Part shown: piece by piece, positions 32,520 to 43,821 of the stretch | Numbering within the stretch: the stretch's first letter is position 1 | Layout: each line of letters begins with the position of its first letter | Source: Ephydatia muelleri | Taxonomy: Eukaryota; Porifera; Demospongiae; Spongillida; Spongillidae | Assembly: GCA_013339895.1 (NCBI GenBank) | Contig: JABACO010000001.1 | Span: 26,727,631 to 26,791,630 of the forward strand | DNA: 64,000 bases | Reading direction: 5' to 3' | Notes under the pieces: model-generated | Seen by the model: the letters and a program-made list of their open reading frames with translations, nothing else | The model's database searches: none | Told to the model about the DNA's origin: nothing | Program-made: the position numbers and the translations under genes

Positions 32520-34200
32520 TATACATATAGATGCATCAATGGGTTTCTCACCATTTCAGCAACTTTATGGGCATAAAGTCAGAGGACCACTAGATTTTCT
32601 TCGAGAGACTTGGGAGGATAGCCAGAGCAGCTCAGAGAGTGTTGTTTCCTATGTGTTGGCTGTTCAAGAGACACTGGCTGGTATGACAGAAGTAGTTAAA
32701 GAGAATTTGGTGCAAGTTCAGCAAGTTCAGAAGCAACGGTATGACAGAAATTCTCTGATAGCGAGTTTGCTATCGGGGATCAGGTGCCAATTATTTTGCC
32801 TGACAATTTGGAAAACCTACTGGCACAGTGGCAGGCCCCTATGCCATCAAGAAAAAGTGATCTCAGTCATTTAAGAGGTTCACATGTGCGACAAAAAGAA
32901 AAGGTAACGAATATTCCATATGTGATCATGCTGTGGAAATGGCATAAACCGATGTCTGATTGTCTTTTGGCTGAGGAGGTGTGGATGATCATGATGGTGT
33001 GGAAGACGAGGATGAAATACCATTGTGTAAGGATGATGGAGGAGTGGAAGAACCAGGGATCAATGATTTGCTAACTTCTCAGCAAAAAGAAGACTTGAAA
33101 GAGCTAAGGGTTCACCCACGAAGGACAGAAGTTGTGGAACACCAGATTGAAATTGGAACAGCAAGTCCAATCAGTTACCCCAATACAGGTTACCACATAC
33201 CTACAAGCATATTGAGAAGAAGGAGCTTCAAATGATGGAGCGACATGGCAATGTGGAAAAGTCAGTGAGTGATTGGTCATCACTGCTGCTACTGGTGGGG
33301 AAAAAAGGATAGGATGTGGCAGTTTTGTGTGGATTCCCGCAGGCCAAATAGCTTATCCAAGGCGGACGCATATCCTATGTCTTGAGCTAAACATATCAAT
33401 GCTCTAGACATTACAAAGGGTTATGGCAAGTGCCTGTTGAAAAGTCTGCACGTCATAAAACTGCACTTGCAATCCATTTTGGATTTTAACAGTTTCGGAG
33501 AATGCCTTTCGGTCTGGAAGGGGCCTGCAACTTTTCAACGGTTGATGGACAGCCATAGAAGCAGTGAAGAATTTTTAAGAAACCAACCACAAAGAGGGAC
33601 TTGCGTGCATTTCTGGGAATCACAGGCTATTACATGTAGTTCATTCCACATTTTGCAGGTCGTTGACAGATCTGACTAGAAAAGATGTTCCAAATATAAT
33701 GCAATGGACAAAACAGTGTGATGATGCCTTTTAATAGATTGAAGCAGTGCTTGTTCTGCGAGCCTGTACATGGTCTGAGTTGTCCTGATCTTAATCTTCC
33801 TTTCATTCTGCAGACAGATGCATCAGGACGAGCGGTCGGAACAGTGCTGAGCAAGTGAATAAGAGCGGAGAAGAGCGGTGAAGAGCATACTACAGCAGAA
33901 ACTACTACCATGGGAGGAAAAGTATTCTGCTGTAGAAAGGAGTGTTTGCCTAGACATCTTAGATTTCAGACATTTCGTGTGTGTCTAATATGACGCCCTT
34001 TCACTATTCAGACAGATCACACGTCCTTAGAGTGGTTGGACAGCTTAAAGGAAAATAGCAGTAGACTGACACGGTGGAGCCTGGCTTTACAGCCTTACCA
34101 GACAAGGTCGAATATCGTGCAGGTTCAAGTAAATGCCATGCTGGTGCTCTTTCTCGACTGGAAAGTGCGGAGGACAATAGGCGAAAGGAACCAAATTTGA
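32520..34200 (+). pseudogene. Decayed Ty3/gypsy pol with integrase before RT (Gmr1-like)
   Basis: First comes an integrase C-terminal segment (GFSPFQQLYGHKVRGPLDFL, then SVVSYVLAVQETLAGMTE and VQKQRYDRN). Next is a linker (EDLKELRVHPRRTEVVEHQI), then RT pieces (VSDWSSLLLLVGKK, QFCVDSRRPNSLSKADAYPM, ALDITKGYGK, shifted MPFGLEGA), an RNase H start (PFILQTDASGRAVGTVLSK) and its end (TDHTSLEWLDSLKEN; SSKCHAGALSRLES). Integrase upstream of RT is the hallmark of Gmr1-type Ty3 elements. Many stops and shifts; no LTR recognised. Confidence 0.75.
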
Positions 34201-35035
34201 CACATCAGGTGTCAATTGCTATTAGTGGGACTGTGCAGGTTTTGGCTTGTTTGAACAGGACTATGGCTGCCTAGGTCATTTAAGCTTATATTAAGGTTCA
34301 CTATGCTTGCATATTTCTATTGAGAGAGTCATCAATTGTATTACCTTATTGATTGATTATTTGTATTGCAGTGTAGTAGTAGTGCTGATCATATACTTAA
34401 GCACCACCTGGTGGATGATACTACTGCCTTCACCTAGGGTCGTCTATCAGCTGGCATACTACCATTCAGGAAGCTTACCATATGTGGACCCATCTCTGCT
34501 AATGATGGCATCTGTAAATGTATACACTTTGCGTAGAGTTTGCGCACAATCGGACTGTAGATAGCCTCAGGCAGGGGACAGTCATGGAGCCAAAGTTCTA
34601 TAACTACTCTTCTAGTCACATGGCTGTATTGTATTAGGTTTTCAGCAATTACACAAGGGCTGGTACAATGGTAGGATCAACTCTGCTATGTATACAAAAC
34701 AATATTTTGAAAGGTGTTGTTTTACATAAACACTGGACATGAGAATACATAAGTGAAACCTAAAAAGGAAAGTGTTTATGATACCACATCAACAAAGCCA
34801 CACCATTCAGAACAATTTCAGAGTAAAACAGCCGCAACTCTGTTCTGCAACACTAAGTTTTCCACAGTTGAGGTCAGCAATAATGCTCAAGGTCTTCATA
34901 TCATCCATCCACTTGTCTCTGCCAGTGACTTTGTCTGGTCTGCCTGTAACAGAGGGCATAGTCATGAGCCATCGAACCTTTATGTTCTCCACTTCATATT
35001 TTATTTTTATCTATCTGTCCTCTAATTGATGTACT
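34201..35035. other. No gene recognised
   Basis: AT-rich sequence with ORFs up to 90 codons. No family or splice support. Confidence 0.4.
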
Positions 35036-35039
35036 GGTA

Positions 35040-35264
35040 TGTGGGGTCTTGGGTCATGATGCACAACACCTGATGAAGCGCCTGTGTGACCATATTGTGA
35101 TGAAGTGGGAGAAGTCACATTCTGAAGTAATGGGATGGGTTCATGCCAGAATGGCTTTTGCTATTTTACGTGCAACAAACCTTTGCTTGCGTGGATCCAG
35201 GGTAAAATGGAGAAGTGGACATGGCATGGATGATGGAGCTGGCCTCCTTCATTTTCCTCACTGA
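35040..35264 (+). pseudogene. Retroelement ORF C-terminal fragment
   Basis: The frame reads AQHLMKRLCDHIVMKWEKS, then VMGWVHARMAFAILRATNLCLRGSR and a DGAGL tail, a block I associate with the end of retroelement ORFs in marine invertebrates. It is an isolated fragment. Confidence 0.45.
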
Positions 35265-35269
35265 TGTGG

Positions 35270-36115
35270 TTTTATTTTTTTTCCAAAAGTGTTCATTTCA
35301 ATGCAACTATATATTTTGTCTAAGTGTAATATGGAATCATGTACTGGTATATGTAAAATTGCTAAAATATGTCAATGAACGTGGGTAGTAGTATGTAACA
35401 TGTTACACATATGTCAAATACAATATTGTGTTCAAGTTAACGAAGTCCTCTGAACACCACACAAGTGGATATAATGGCCCATTTAATCAGATGGAATAAC
35501 TAAAATACAGCTAACTAAAACGATCCTGGGATTTTGAAAATGACAAATGAAGCATGGATGGGCAGCCACATCACATAGCCACACACAAGACACACACAGA
35601 CACACAGACACACACTCACATCACACACAACACTTTGAAAAATAGTATATTCATAGGAAATTGAAATTTTCACCCAGTGTTATAATATTGCAGGTAGGTG
35701 AAATAAATATTGTACATGTAGTTGAATTAAATAAATAGTACAATCACTCACGATCCTTTAAAAACAAGTAGATGCAGTGATCAAATTATTAAAACTGAAA
35801 TTTTATGTTCATGTTGCAGTGCATGGGTAAGCATGTAGACTGATAAGGATGGAGGTGTGGGAACTTGGTGTTTGTGAAGGGTGCAGCTGCATCTCGAATG
35901 AAGGAAGAGCACATGATCTAGGGAATGAGTCTTCAGCTGTGTGTGTGTGCATCATGCAGGTACATATAGGGTTGGCAAAGAAGTGTTTGAATCAGTCTAG
36001 GTATATTCACAGCGACTGACAGACCTAACCTGCTTTTTCTTCCCATATTGTGAGCATGTACGTAAGGTTTACTTGTGAGTTAAGGTATGTCAATACAATT
36101 GCCATTCCCAACATA
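35270..36115. other. No gene recognised
   Basis: AT-rich, with an ACACACAGACAC run near 35580-35630 and a GT run near 35940. No supported coding signal. Confidence 0.45.
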
Positions 36116-36119
36116 CAAC

Positions 36120-36373
36120 CTACGACATCTGGAAACCATAATGATGTGATCTCTCCATCATACCTAATGCTAGCTCCTGTGCAGTGGCCACTTTCCACAT
36201 CTTGGACATCTTGGATGCTGCAATGGTGATAATAAAACCTAACCTGCATCAGTGTAAACAACTGCCATGGCAGAAATCCCCATTCCCAAAATCATATAAA
36301 AAGATCAATGAGCAAATAGGACAAACATACCATCCAAAGAAAGCAGCAGTGCTACTAAACTGAAATACTTCAT
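36120..36373 (-). CDS. Candidate small secreted peptide gene, two exons
   Basis: Exon 1 (36373-36331) codes MKYFSLVALLLSLD, a short signal-peptide-like start, with donor GGATG|GTATGT. A 113-bp intron ends CCATTGCAG, and exon 2 (36217-36120) continues in phase (SKMSKMWKVATAQELALG...) to a TAG. The total is 46 residues. A second donor (CATTAG|GTATGA) inside exon 2 could extend the gene further. Nothing is known about the mature part, and short two-exon models can arise by chance. Confidence 0.3.
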
Positions 36374-37169
36374 TTTAGATATTGTTAGGACTTTGGCTCT
36401 TGTGAAGAACTGAAATTCTGAATTTGACCTAAATGAAGATAAAGTAGAGTTGCAAAGCCACTAATATTCTAGAATCTCCACTGCAATATCTGGGTGGGAG
36501 GAGTCATTTTTTGACTTCTGTCGGTCATTATCATGAGAAGTCAGTACAGCAAATATCTGTACTTATGATAAGTATCGCTTGAGAATTATACAGAACTTTC
36601 TCCTGCAAGTACATCACACATATTTACACAAATATCATCATGAAGAAAGGGATGGTTTAATAATTCTGATAAATGGTACCAATTAACACCTTGGTAAATG
36701 ATAACCAGCTTGTGATTAGGACTTTTAATGAAATGTACACTTTTGTTCATCATGAAGAGTATTTTAGAGGTTCTTAATGTCATTACTTAATCATTTGATT
36801 ATTTGACTACTAATGGCGATAAAACTTCCAAATTAATGAAATACGCTTAAGCGTTGTGCTCATTTTGAAAAACAATGAATTTGTTTGAATAGGTCATGTT
36901 ATGAAAATGGTGGTTAGCACTAATCATGTGACTGTTGTGTTACATAATACATGGAAATTAGCATGCAAATATTATACTTCTTTCAGAGTACAAGATACAC
37001 AGCACATACACACACCCTAACATACCAGTTTTGCTTGACTGTATATGTAAGTGTATGTGCATGTTGTGGGCTCTTGACTCACAAGTGTGCATGTGACTTT
37101 CCTTATAAATATAAGGTGGCACTAAATGGAGTTGTGAGCAACATTTAACGTCTCTGTAATATCATCCAG

Positions 37170-37249
37170 GATCAGTGGATGTAGAATTCACCAGAGAGAA
37201 CAAGCTTGCTGGCGACCTTTCTGATCTATTGGTCTGTGAGAGACTGCAT
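37170..37249 (+). CDS. Isolated candidate exon, unrecognised
   Basis: Acceptor ATCATCCAG|G and donor CTGCAT|GTAAGA border an 80-nt open exon reading SVDVEFTRENKLAGDLSDLL. No partner exons were found; the downstream side is occupied by repeats. Confidence 0.35.
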
Positions 37250-37327
37250 GTAAGAGAGAACATAATGAGCCTGTTGCATGGTGCCTGCACTGTATGCTGT
37301 TACATGAGTGTCTGAAGACTACCAGTA

Positions 37328-37820
37328 TTCCAACATCTATGTTCTGATTGTAGTTTGATCAATTGGACCATGTGCACATGTGGTTTGGTTGACCCTGATG
37401 AGGGCCATGTCCTCCTTCCTTAGTTCCTCCCTTGTGGGTTCAAGTAGTCTTGTGTGAGGTAAATGAAAGGCAGCTGTACATGCAACATGTGTACATATAT
37501 CTTAGCATCTACATAATTGAAACAACATTGAAGAACTCAGGCAGTACATGTAGAACACAACTCTGTATTCTTTGTCTAAAGGTTGGGAACTACTGGTGCT
37601 TGGTGATGTGACCTACAGCTGCAACTCTGTACTCTTCCTCTGATAGCTGGGGACCCTCCATTGTTCAGTTCAGCCATGATATCAGCACCAGCCAACACAA
37701 CTTTTCAATTGCTGCAATGTTTATGAACCTTTGATTCAGGACCAATACTACACAACTGTAACGGATGTGCCAAATATGAATGACATGCAAATTTTGCTAT
37801 ATGACACCAAACACTTATTA
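37328..37820 (+). repeat. Repeat family B, copy 1
   Basis: About 490 bp matches 61611-62100 closely (CCAACATCTATGTTCTGATT ... GACACCAAACACTTA), and its inner part matches 63695-63965 in reverse. It is the arm sequence of the piggyBac-like element at 61.4-64 kb. Confidence 0.85.
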
Positions 37821-37832
37821 TTCATGTTGAAT

Positions 37833-38465
37833 AATTAGACATTGAATACGTTTAAAAACGCATAAACTTTCATAACCTATCCAATTATCGAGGGCGTTGT
37901 TTCTGAATGGCTGAGGACGGGTTATTCGAAACGGTTCGTTTCAAAACCCTCCTGAAGAAATTCCAACTAGCAGTCGCTCTAAAAGGCACGCTAGTAAAGC
38001 TGCCTCGTCGACATGGACGGAGCTGAAAAAGCAAAAGAGTCCCCGAGGAGACCCGTTAGCAGGTGTAATGAAGCGTTGGCAGAAAATACAATGCCAGCAA
38101 GTGACAGGGAAACGGAGAAGGTCACGTGTAGCGATTCAAGAAGATTCTGCCAAAACAACTAGATGCGTTGGGTCAATGTTTGCCTGACCTCACTGACTCA
38201 GAAACAAAGTTCCTAGCATTGCGCATGTACTCTGTACACCTGCTAACGGGTCTCCTCAGGGACTCTTTCGCTTTTTCAGCTCCGTCCATGCCGACGAGGC
38301 AGCCTTACTAGCTGCCTTTTAGAGCGACTGCTAGTTGGAATTTCGTCAGGAGGGTTCTGAAAAGATCGCTAGAAATAACGTCCTCAGCCATTAAGAAACA
38401 ACGCCCTCGATGATTAGATAGATTATGAAAGTTTATGCGTTTTTAAACGTATTCAATGTCTAATT
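37833..38465. mobile_element. Foldback element, arms about 233 bp
   Basis: Arms 37833-38067 and 38235-38465 are inverted copies (AATTAGACATTGAATACG at the tips, CTAACGGGTCTCCTC inside) around a 167-bp loop. It has no transposase. It lies directly against repeat family B copy 1. Confidence 0.85.
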
Positions 38466-38469
38466 GATC

Positions 38470-39040
38470 GAAATGGCGACGTTACCAAACCACTGGTTTT
38501 TTTGAGCTTGTTTTCTACGCTACGTTTAACGTTACAGGCCGTGGATGGAGCCATTTCGATAGTACACGTATCGCACAATGTAATCTGAGTGCTATAATAA
38601 TCTTCGCAAGAGGAAAAACCTGACCTAACACAAACACACCTAAAATGGTGGTGTTTCTATCAATGCAACTGTAACGTTCGATCCGAAGTTGAATGCGTAA
38701 GACTCAAACGTTGAAGACATAGATGTACTAGCAATATCATTGAAAAAGACGAAAAACTCAGGCAGAAATCAATGCACAAGTTGATTTGGAAAGGGGTAGC
38801 CAAATTCGGTAATAACTAACCATTGGAATCACGTGATGACATTCTTTTTCAAGTTCATACTGCCAAGTCATATCACAATAGTGGTATGTATTATTTTTAA
38901 TTTATCCTATACTACTACTGAAAAATACAACATAGAACATAAAGCTTTGGGGAAAAAACATATTGGCCACACAAAAACACTTCTCATTACAACACATACA
39001 TACACAATCTTACTCACGCAGACATAAGAATAGACAGTCA
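38470..39040. other. No gene recognised
   Basis: Left flank of the LTR retrotransposon dimer. Only short ORFs. Confidence 0.45.
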
Positions 39041-39045
39041 TATGG
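39041..39045. repeat. Target-site duplication TATGG, left
   Basis: TATGG precedes the first LTR and recurs at 48235-48239 directly after the third LTR. No copy of it flanks the middle LTR. Confidence 0.9.
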
Positions 39046-39304
39046 TGTAGTATACGTCAATGCTGACGTAATGTGTTGTGACCCTATCAGCCGGACTTCA
39101 TTAGAACAATAGTCTTTGTGCGCAAGCCAGAGGCGGCTGCCGAACATTCTAGATGAGCGCTTACCATTTATATGTTTGTCATTGTGCACTGAGTCAGTCT
39201 GTGTGTCCTGAGTTTTGTATCGTGCATTGCAGTGTAGATTATAGTTGTGTGCCGCGTCCTCTACTCGAGCGTGCAACTAGGATTCGCGTCGGGGCGATAC
39301 TACA
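39046..39304 (+). repeat. LTR 1
   Basis: 259 bp, starting TGTAGTATACG and ending GCGATACTACA (TG..CA type). Confidence 0.95.
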
Positions 39305-39306
39305 TT

Positions 39307-39324
39307 TGGCGACGAGGGTAAAAC
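39307..39324 (+). other. Primer binding site, unit 1
   Basis: TGGCGACGAGGGTAAAAC begins two bases after LTR 1. TGG would pair with the CCA end of a tRNA; which tRNA is not determined. Confidence 0.7.
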
Positions 39325-39356
39325 ACGCTAATCGTTTCTTTCCTGTGTAGGGGGAC

Positions 39357-40403
39357 ATGGCAGCTCCGAGTACGTTGGGAACCATCGGGCCTTACGACCG
39401 CGGTTCGGAAGAGTGGTCGGCCTACTGTGAGCGGGTCCTGATCTACCTCAGCGCGAACGCAGTCGAGGATGCAGACAGGCAGCGCGCAGTGTTCCTAAGC
39501 GTCTGCGGAGCACAGACATATCAGCTCATTCGCAGCTTGGTGGTTCCAGCCAAGCCCTCGGACAAAACGCTGAAAGAGCTCATGGATTTGGTGAAGGAAC
39601 ATTTGCAGCCCGCTCCTTCAGTTATCATGCAGCGCTTTAACTTCAACGGTCGGATGCAAAAGGGGGAAGAAGCAGTGGCGGAGTATGTCGCGGAGCTGCG
39701 TCGCATCGCAGAGCATTGCGAGTTTAAGGACGCGTTGGACGAAATGCTCAGGGATCGTCTGGTGTCCGGCATCAAGGACACCCGAGTTCAAAGACGGCTG
39801 TTGGCGGAGCCTAAACTCACCTTCGCTAAGGCCCTAGAGATTGCTCAGGCGGCAGAGTTGGCCGAGAAAGGCGCCCGCATGCTACAGCCCCAACTAGTGA
39901 CGGAGTCGGCATCGGTTAACAAGATAGTTCAACCAGTTTCGAGGCCTTGTTATCGCTGTGGGGGAAAGCACTCTAGTGATGACTGCAAGTGCAAGGACTG
40001 GGTCTGCAAAGCGTGTGGCAAAATGGGTCACATCGCTCGCGTGTGCAGGAGCAAGGGCAGATCTACCGCCAAGAGCAAGAAAGGTAGAAACAAGAGGGGC
40101 AATAGTCAAACAGGCGGTGAAGACCACGGAACAGAAGACTCGTCGGAGGAAGTGCATACTCTGTTCCATTTCAAGGAGAAGGGACACCCGCCCCTAATGG
40201 TTACGGTGGAACTGAACAATTCTAGCCTACGTATGGAGATCGACACTGGTGCGGCGGTCTCTATAATCAGCGAGACCACGTATACAGGCTTGTGGTCGAA
40301 GAATGTCAGACCTCCGCTTCTCCAGTCTACGGTGTTGCTTCGAACCTACACTGGGGAGGTGTTGTCGGTGAAAGGGCAGGTTATGGTGAACGCCATGTAC
40401 TAG
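39357..40403 (+). CDS. Gag plus aspartic protease, unit 1
   Basis: 348 codons from ATG to TAG. Residues about 1-190 are a retrotransposon gag (capsid-like) domain. Two zinc knuckles follow (CYRCGGKHSSDDC, CKACGKMGHIARVC), then a basic Lys/Arg stretch and a protease active site (IDTGAAVSI). The TAG at 40401-40403 is in the same frame as the RT region that follows, so either read-through or a nonsense change must be assumed. Confidence 0.9.
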   Translation: MAAPSTLGTIGPYDRGSEEWSAYCERVLIYLSANAVEDADRQRAVFLSVCGAQTYQLIRSLVVPAKPSDKTLKELMDLVKEHLQPAPSVIMQRFNFNGRMQKGEEAVAEYVAELRRIAEHCEFKDALDEMLRDRLVSGIKDTRVQRRLLAEPKLTFAKALEIAQAAELAEKGARMLQPQLVTESASVNKIVQPVSRPCYRCGGKHSSDDCKCKDWVCKACGKMGHIARVCRSKGRSTAKSKKGRNKRGNSQTGGEDHGTEDSSEEVHTLFHFKEKGHPPLMVTVELNNSSLRMEIDTGAAVSIISETTYTGLWSKNVRPPLLQSTVLLRTYTGEVLSVKGQVMVNAMY

Positions 40404-41192
40404 GATCAGGCACGACAACTGCGATTGCTTGTGGTTCGTGGTAACGGTCCATCGCTGTTGGGTAGAGACTGGTTGTCAGCTTTGAACATCAACTTGCAAG
40501 AATTGTCTGTTCTGCACACGGGAGGCATCATGAACCTTCAAGGCATCTTGGACAGCCATGCGGAACTTTTTAAGGATGAGCTTGGACTGGTCAAGGGTAC
40601 CAAGGTGAAGCTCTACGTCGATGACTCTTGCCAACCTGCTTTCTTCAAGGCTAGAACAGTACCGTACGCCTTGCGGAAAAAGGTGGAGGCTGAGTTAGAC
40701 AGGCTGGTCAAAATTGGTGTTATAGAAAAGGTCCAGTTCTCGGCATGGGCAGCCCCAATAGTGCCAATCCTCAAGCGTGATGGCAATCTGCGCATCTGTG
40801 GGGACTACAAGCTCACTGTCAACAAAGCAGCCATAGTGGACAAGTACCCTCTTCCTCGAATTGAAGACATACTCTCCTCGTTAGGGAACGCTAAGGTCTT
40901 CAGTAAATTGGATCTGGCCAATGCATACTTGCAGCTACCTCTGGAAGAAGAGTCAAAGGAGTACGTCACAATCTCCACCCATCAAGGACTGTACAGGTAC
41001 AATCGACTTCCCTTCGGAGTGTCTTCGGCACCAGCAATATTTCAGCGTACCATGGAGTCATTGTTGGCAGGCATACCAAATGTTTCCGTCTATACATTGA
41101 TGATCTCCTGGTGTCTGGTAGTACGGAGGAGGAACATTTGCACACCCTGGAAGCAGTCCTGGATCGTCTTAGCAATGCTGGTATTAAGTTAA
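40404..41192 (+). pseudogene. Pol part 1 (RT N-terminal half), unit 1
   Basis: It continues in frame after the TAG with the protease end (GPSLLGRDWL) and the RT fingers and palm (WAAPIVPILKRDGNLRICGDY, YPLPRIEDIL, KLDLANAYLQL, YNRLPFGVSSAPAIFQR). A frame shift close to 41075-41100 leads to a TAA at 41190 just before the catalytic YIDD, which sits in the next frame. Protein activity would need correction of this shift. Confidence 0.85.
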
Positions 41193-43531
41193 AGCTCTCC
41201 AAGTGCTTTTTCTTGTTGCCTTCGGTCGAGTACCTGGGTCATGTAATTTCCGCAGAAGGAATCCGCCCATCAACAGAGAAAACTCGAGCCATATCTAATG
41301 CCCCAGCACCTCAAAACATCACACAGTTAAGGTCCTTCCTGGGTCTACTTAACTATTACGGCAAGTTCCTGCCAAACCTATCAAGTGTGCTGGCCCCGTT
41401 GTATACCTTGTTGCAGAAAGGCAGTTCCTGGAAGTGGGAAAAGGAACAGAAGGATGCATTCTTCAAGGCCAAGCAAATGCTTACGTCAGCGAAAGTCCTT
41501 ATCCTTTTCGATCCCAAAAAGGAGCTACTGCTGGCTAGTGATGCCTCGCCTTATGGGATTGGTGCTGTGCTCTCTCACCGGATGGAAGATGGCTCGGAGA
41601 AGCCAATAGCATTTGCTTCACGCAGCCTGTCCCAGGCGGAGAGGAAATACTCCCAGTTAGAGAAGGAGGGTCTAGCTGTTGTGTTTGGAGTTAGCAAGTT
41701 TCAGCTCTATCTTTTGGGTAGAAATTTCACTATTCTCTCTGACCACAAACCGCTGCAATACATCTTCAGCACAGACCGAACCATTTCACCTATGGCATCG
41801 TCACGGATTCAACGTTGGGCGTTAACTCTGAGTGCTTACTGCTATCAGATTGAGTTCAAGCCTGGAAGCCAGCAAGGCAATGCGGATGCACTGAGTAGGC
41901 TCCCACTGGACGAGGCACCCAAGGATGTTCCGGTTCCGGGAGATACCATCTGCTTGATGGAAGCTTTGGATAGCTGCGGTCCAGTTACGGCTGCAGTAAT
42001 CAAGTCCTGGACCGACAAGGACCCTGTCCTGTCACGTGTTAGAAATTTGGTACGCCACGGCAATTGGTCAGCAGCTCCTCAACACCCAGATTTTCAACCC
42101 TTCCTTCAGAGACAGTTGGATCTCAGCGTGGAAGGTGATTGCCTGCTTTGGGGGTGTCGCGTAGTGGTGCCAAAGGTTGGAAGAGAAAAGGTGTTGGAAA
42201 TGTTACATGACTCCCACCCAGGCATCACAAGGATGAAGGCTATCGCCAGAAGTACAGTCTGGTGGCCAGGAATTGACAATGCACTGGAAACTAAAGTGAA
42301 GACTTGTCAAGCCTGTCAGAGTAATAGGAAGTCTCCACCCTTGTCATTACTTCATCCGTGGGAATTCCCGGCTCGCCCCTGGTCTCGTCTCCATGTAGAC
42401 TTCGCTGGACCATTTCTTGGAAAGCAGTTCATCGTGCTAGTGGATTCTTTTTCCAAGTGGTTGGAAGTTGCAGTGGTCTCTTCCTGTTCCTCCCTGCAAG
42501 CTATCAGATTCTTGCGTCACGTGTTTTCGACTCATGGGTTGCCTGAAATGCTGATCTCAGACAACGGCACAGCATTCACGTCTGCAGAATTTAAAACTTT
42601 TGTAGCTCACAATGGTGTCCGTCATTTAACTAGCGCTCCGTACCATCCGGCTACAAATGGCTTGGCGGAAAGAGCAGTCCAGACATTTAAGGAAGCTCTC
42701 CAGAAAACTTCTGGAGACATTGAGACAAGACTGGCGAGATTCTTGTTCAGCTACAGAACGACACCACATACTACCACTGGCGTTTCGCCTGCAGAGCTTT
42801 TGCTAGGCCGCAAGCCTCATACGTTACTCGACAATCTGCACCCGGATCTCACGTCGAAGGTAGCCAAAAGCCAGGAAAGGCAGAAGAGAGATCACGACAG
42901 TCATGCCAGGCCTAGGTCTTTCCAAGTTAGCGATCCAGTTTATGTCAGGAATTTTAGTGGCTCTCCGCAATGGCTCCCAGGGGTGGTGGAGGGTTTTTCT
43001 AAACTGGCGCTGCTGGTGAAGATGCAGGATGGGAGGACTTGTCGTCGACACATCGATCATGTGAGGCCACGTGCTGTTGCATCTGTGGAAGAGGAGAAGC
43101 TAGGCAGAACGGAAGGAGAAAGTAATTTGGTAGACTTCCTTCCAGACCTCGCGTTTAGTGTTGAGAGGGAGGCGGAGCTTCCAGCCGGGAAAGAACAACC
43201 CGCTGTAGAAGTACAACTGGCTGCAGAAGAACAACCCGCGGCAGAACAGCCGCTGGAGGCGGTAGGCGATCAGGGTCATAGTGAAATTTCTGCCGAACCA
43301 CAGTCGAGTGTTACCCAGGTTGACAGTGCAGTCTCAGAACAGGTGCTGGAGGAGCAACAAAGTCTGCAGCCTAAGAATTCTACTTCACCAGTGACAGTAG
43401 TTCCGGCTGATGTCTCCCTGGAGGCGGAGCAACCTCCACCGCCAGCCCCGCCCAGACGTTCATCTCGTCGACGTCACCCCCCAGACCGCTTTGGGCTAAC
43501 AGGAGAGGAGTGTAGTATACGTCAATGCTGA
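41090..43531 (+). CDS. Pol part 2 (RT end, RNase H, integrase), unit 1
   Basis: This frame starts with the YIDDLLVSG motif, then EYLGHVISAEGI, RNase H (LASDASPYGIGAVLS, LEKEGLAVVFG, ADALSRL), the integrase zinc module (H..H, CQACQ), the DDE core (HVDFAGP, ISDNGTAF, NGLAERAVQTF) and a GPY-like end (WLPGVVEGFSK...RHIDHVRP). The tail is Glu/Gln/Ala-rich (EQPA repeats) and basic at the end (RRSSRRRH). The frame closes inside LTR 2. Confidence 0.9.
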   Translation, partial: LYIDDLLVSGSTEEEHLHTLEAVLDRLSNAGIKLKLSKCFFLLPSVEYLGHVISAEGIRPSTEKTRAISNAPAPQNITQLRSFLGLLNYYGKFLPNLSSVLAPLYTLLQKGSSWKWEKEQKDAFFKAKQMLTSAKVLILFDPKKELLLASDASPYGIGAVLSHRMEDGSEKPIAFASRSLSQAERKYSQLEKEGLAVVFGVSKFQLYLLGRNFTILSDHKPLQYIFSTDRTISPMASSRIQRWALTLSAYCYQIEFKPGSQQGNADALSRLPLDEAPKDVPVPGDTICLMEALDSCGPVTAAVIKSWTDKDPVLSRVRNLVRHGNWSAAPQHPDFQPFLQRQLDLSVEGDCLLWGCRVVVPKVGREKVLEMLHDSHPGITRMKAIARSTVWWPGIDNALETKVKTCQACQSNRKSPPLSLLHPWEFPARPWSRLHVDFAGPFLGKQFIVLVDSFSKWLEVAVVSSCSSLQAIRFLRHVFSTHGLPEMLISDNGTAFTSAEFKTFVAHNGVRHLTSAPYHPATNGLAERAVQTFKEALQKTSGDIETRLARFLFSYRTTPHTTTGVSPAELLLGRKPHTLLDNLHPDLTSKVAKSQERQKRDHDSHARPRSFQVSDPVYVRNFSGSPQWLPGVVEGFSKLALLVKMQDGRTCRRHIDHVRPRAVASVEEEKLGRTEGESNLVDFLPDLAFSVEREAELPAGKEQPAVEVQLAAEEQPAAEQPLEAVGDQGHSEISAEPQSSVTQVDSAVSEQVLEEQQSLQPKNSTSPVTVVPADVSLEAEQPPPPAPPRRSSRRRHPPDRFGLTGEECSIRQC
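43501..43510 (+). other. Polypurine tract, unit 1
   Basis: AGGAGAGGAG directly precedes LTR 2, as expected for plus-strand priming. Confidence 0.75.
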
Positions 43532-43769
43532 CGTAATGTGTTGTGACCCTATCAGCCGGACTTCATTAGAACAATAGTCTTTGTGCGCAAGCCAGAGGCG
43601 GCTGCCGAACATTCTAGATGAGCGCTTACCATTTATATGTTTGTCATTGTGCACTGAGTCAGTCTGTGTGTCCTGAGTTTTGTATCGTGCATTGCAGTGT
43701 AGATTATAGTTGTGTGCCGCGTCCTCTACTCGAGCGTGCAACTAGGATTCGCGTCGGGGCGATACTACA
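43511..43769 (+). repeat. LTR 2 (shared, middle)
   Basis: It serves as 3' LTR of unit 1 and 5' LTR of unit 2. No target duplication flanks it. Confidence 0.95.
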
Positions 43770-43821
43770 TTTGGCGACGAGGGTAAAACACGCTAATCGT
43801 TTCTTTCCTGTGTAGGGGGAC

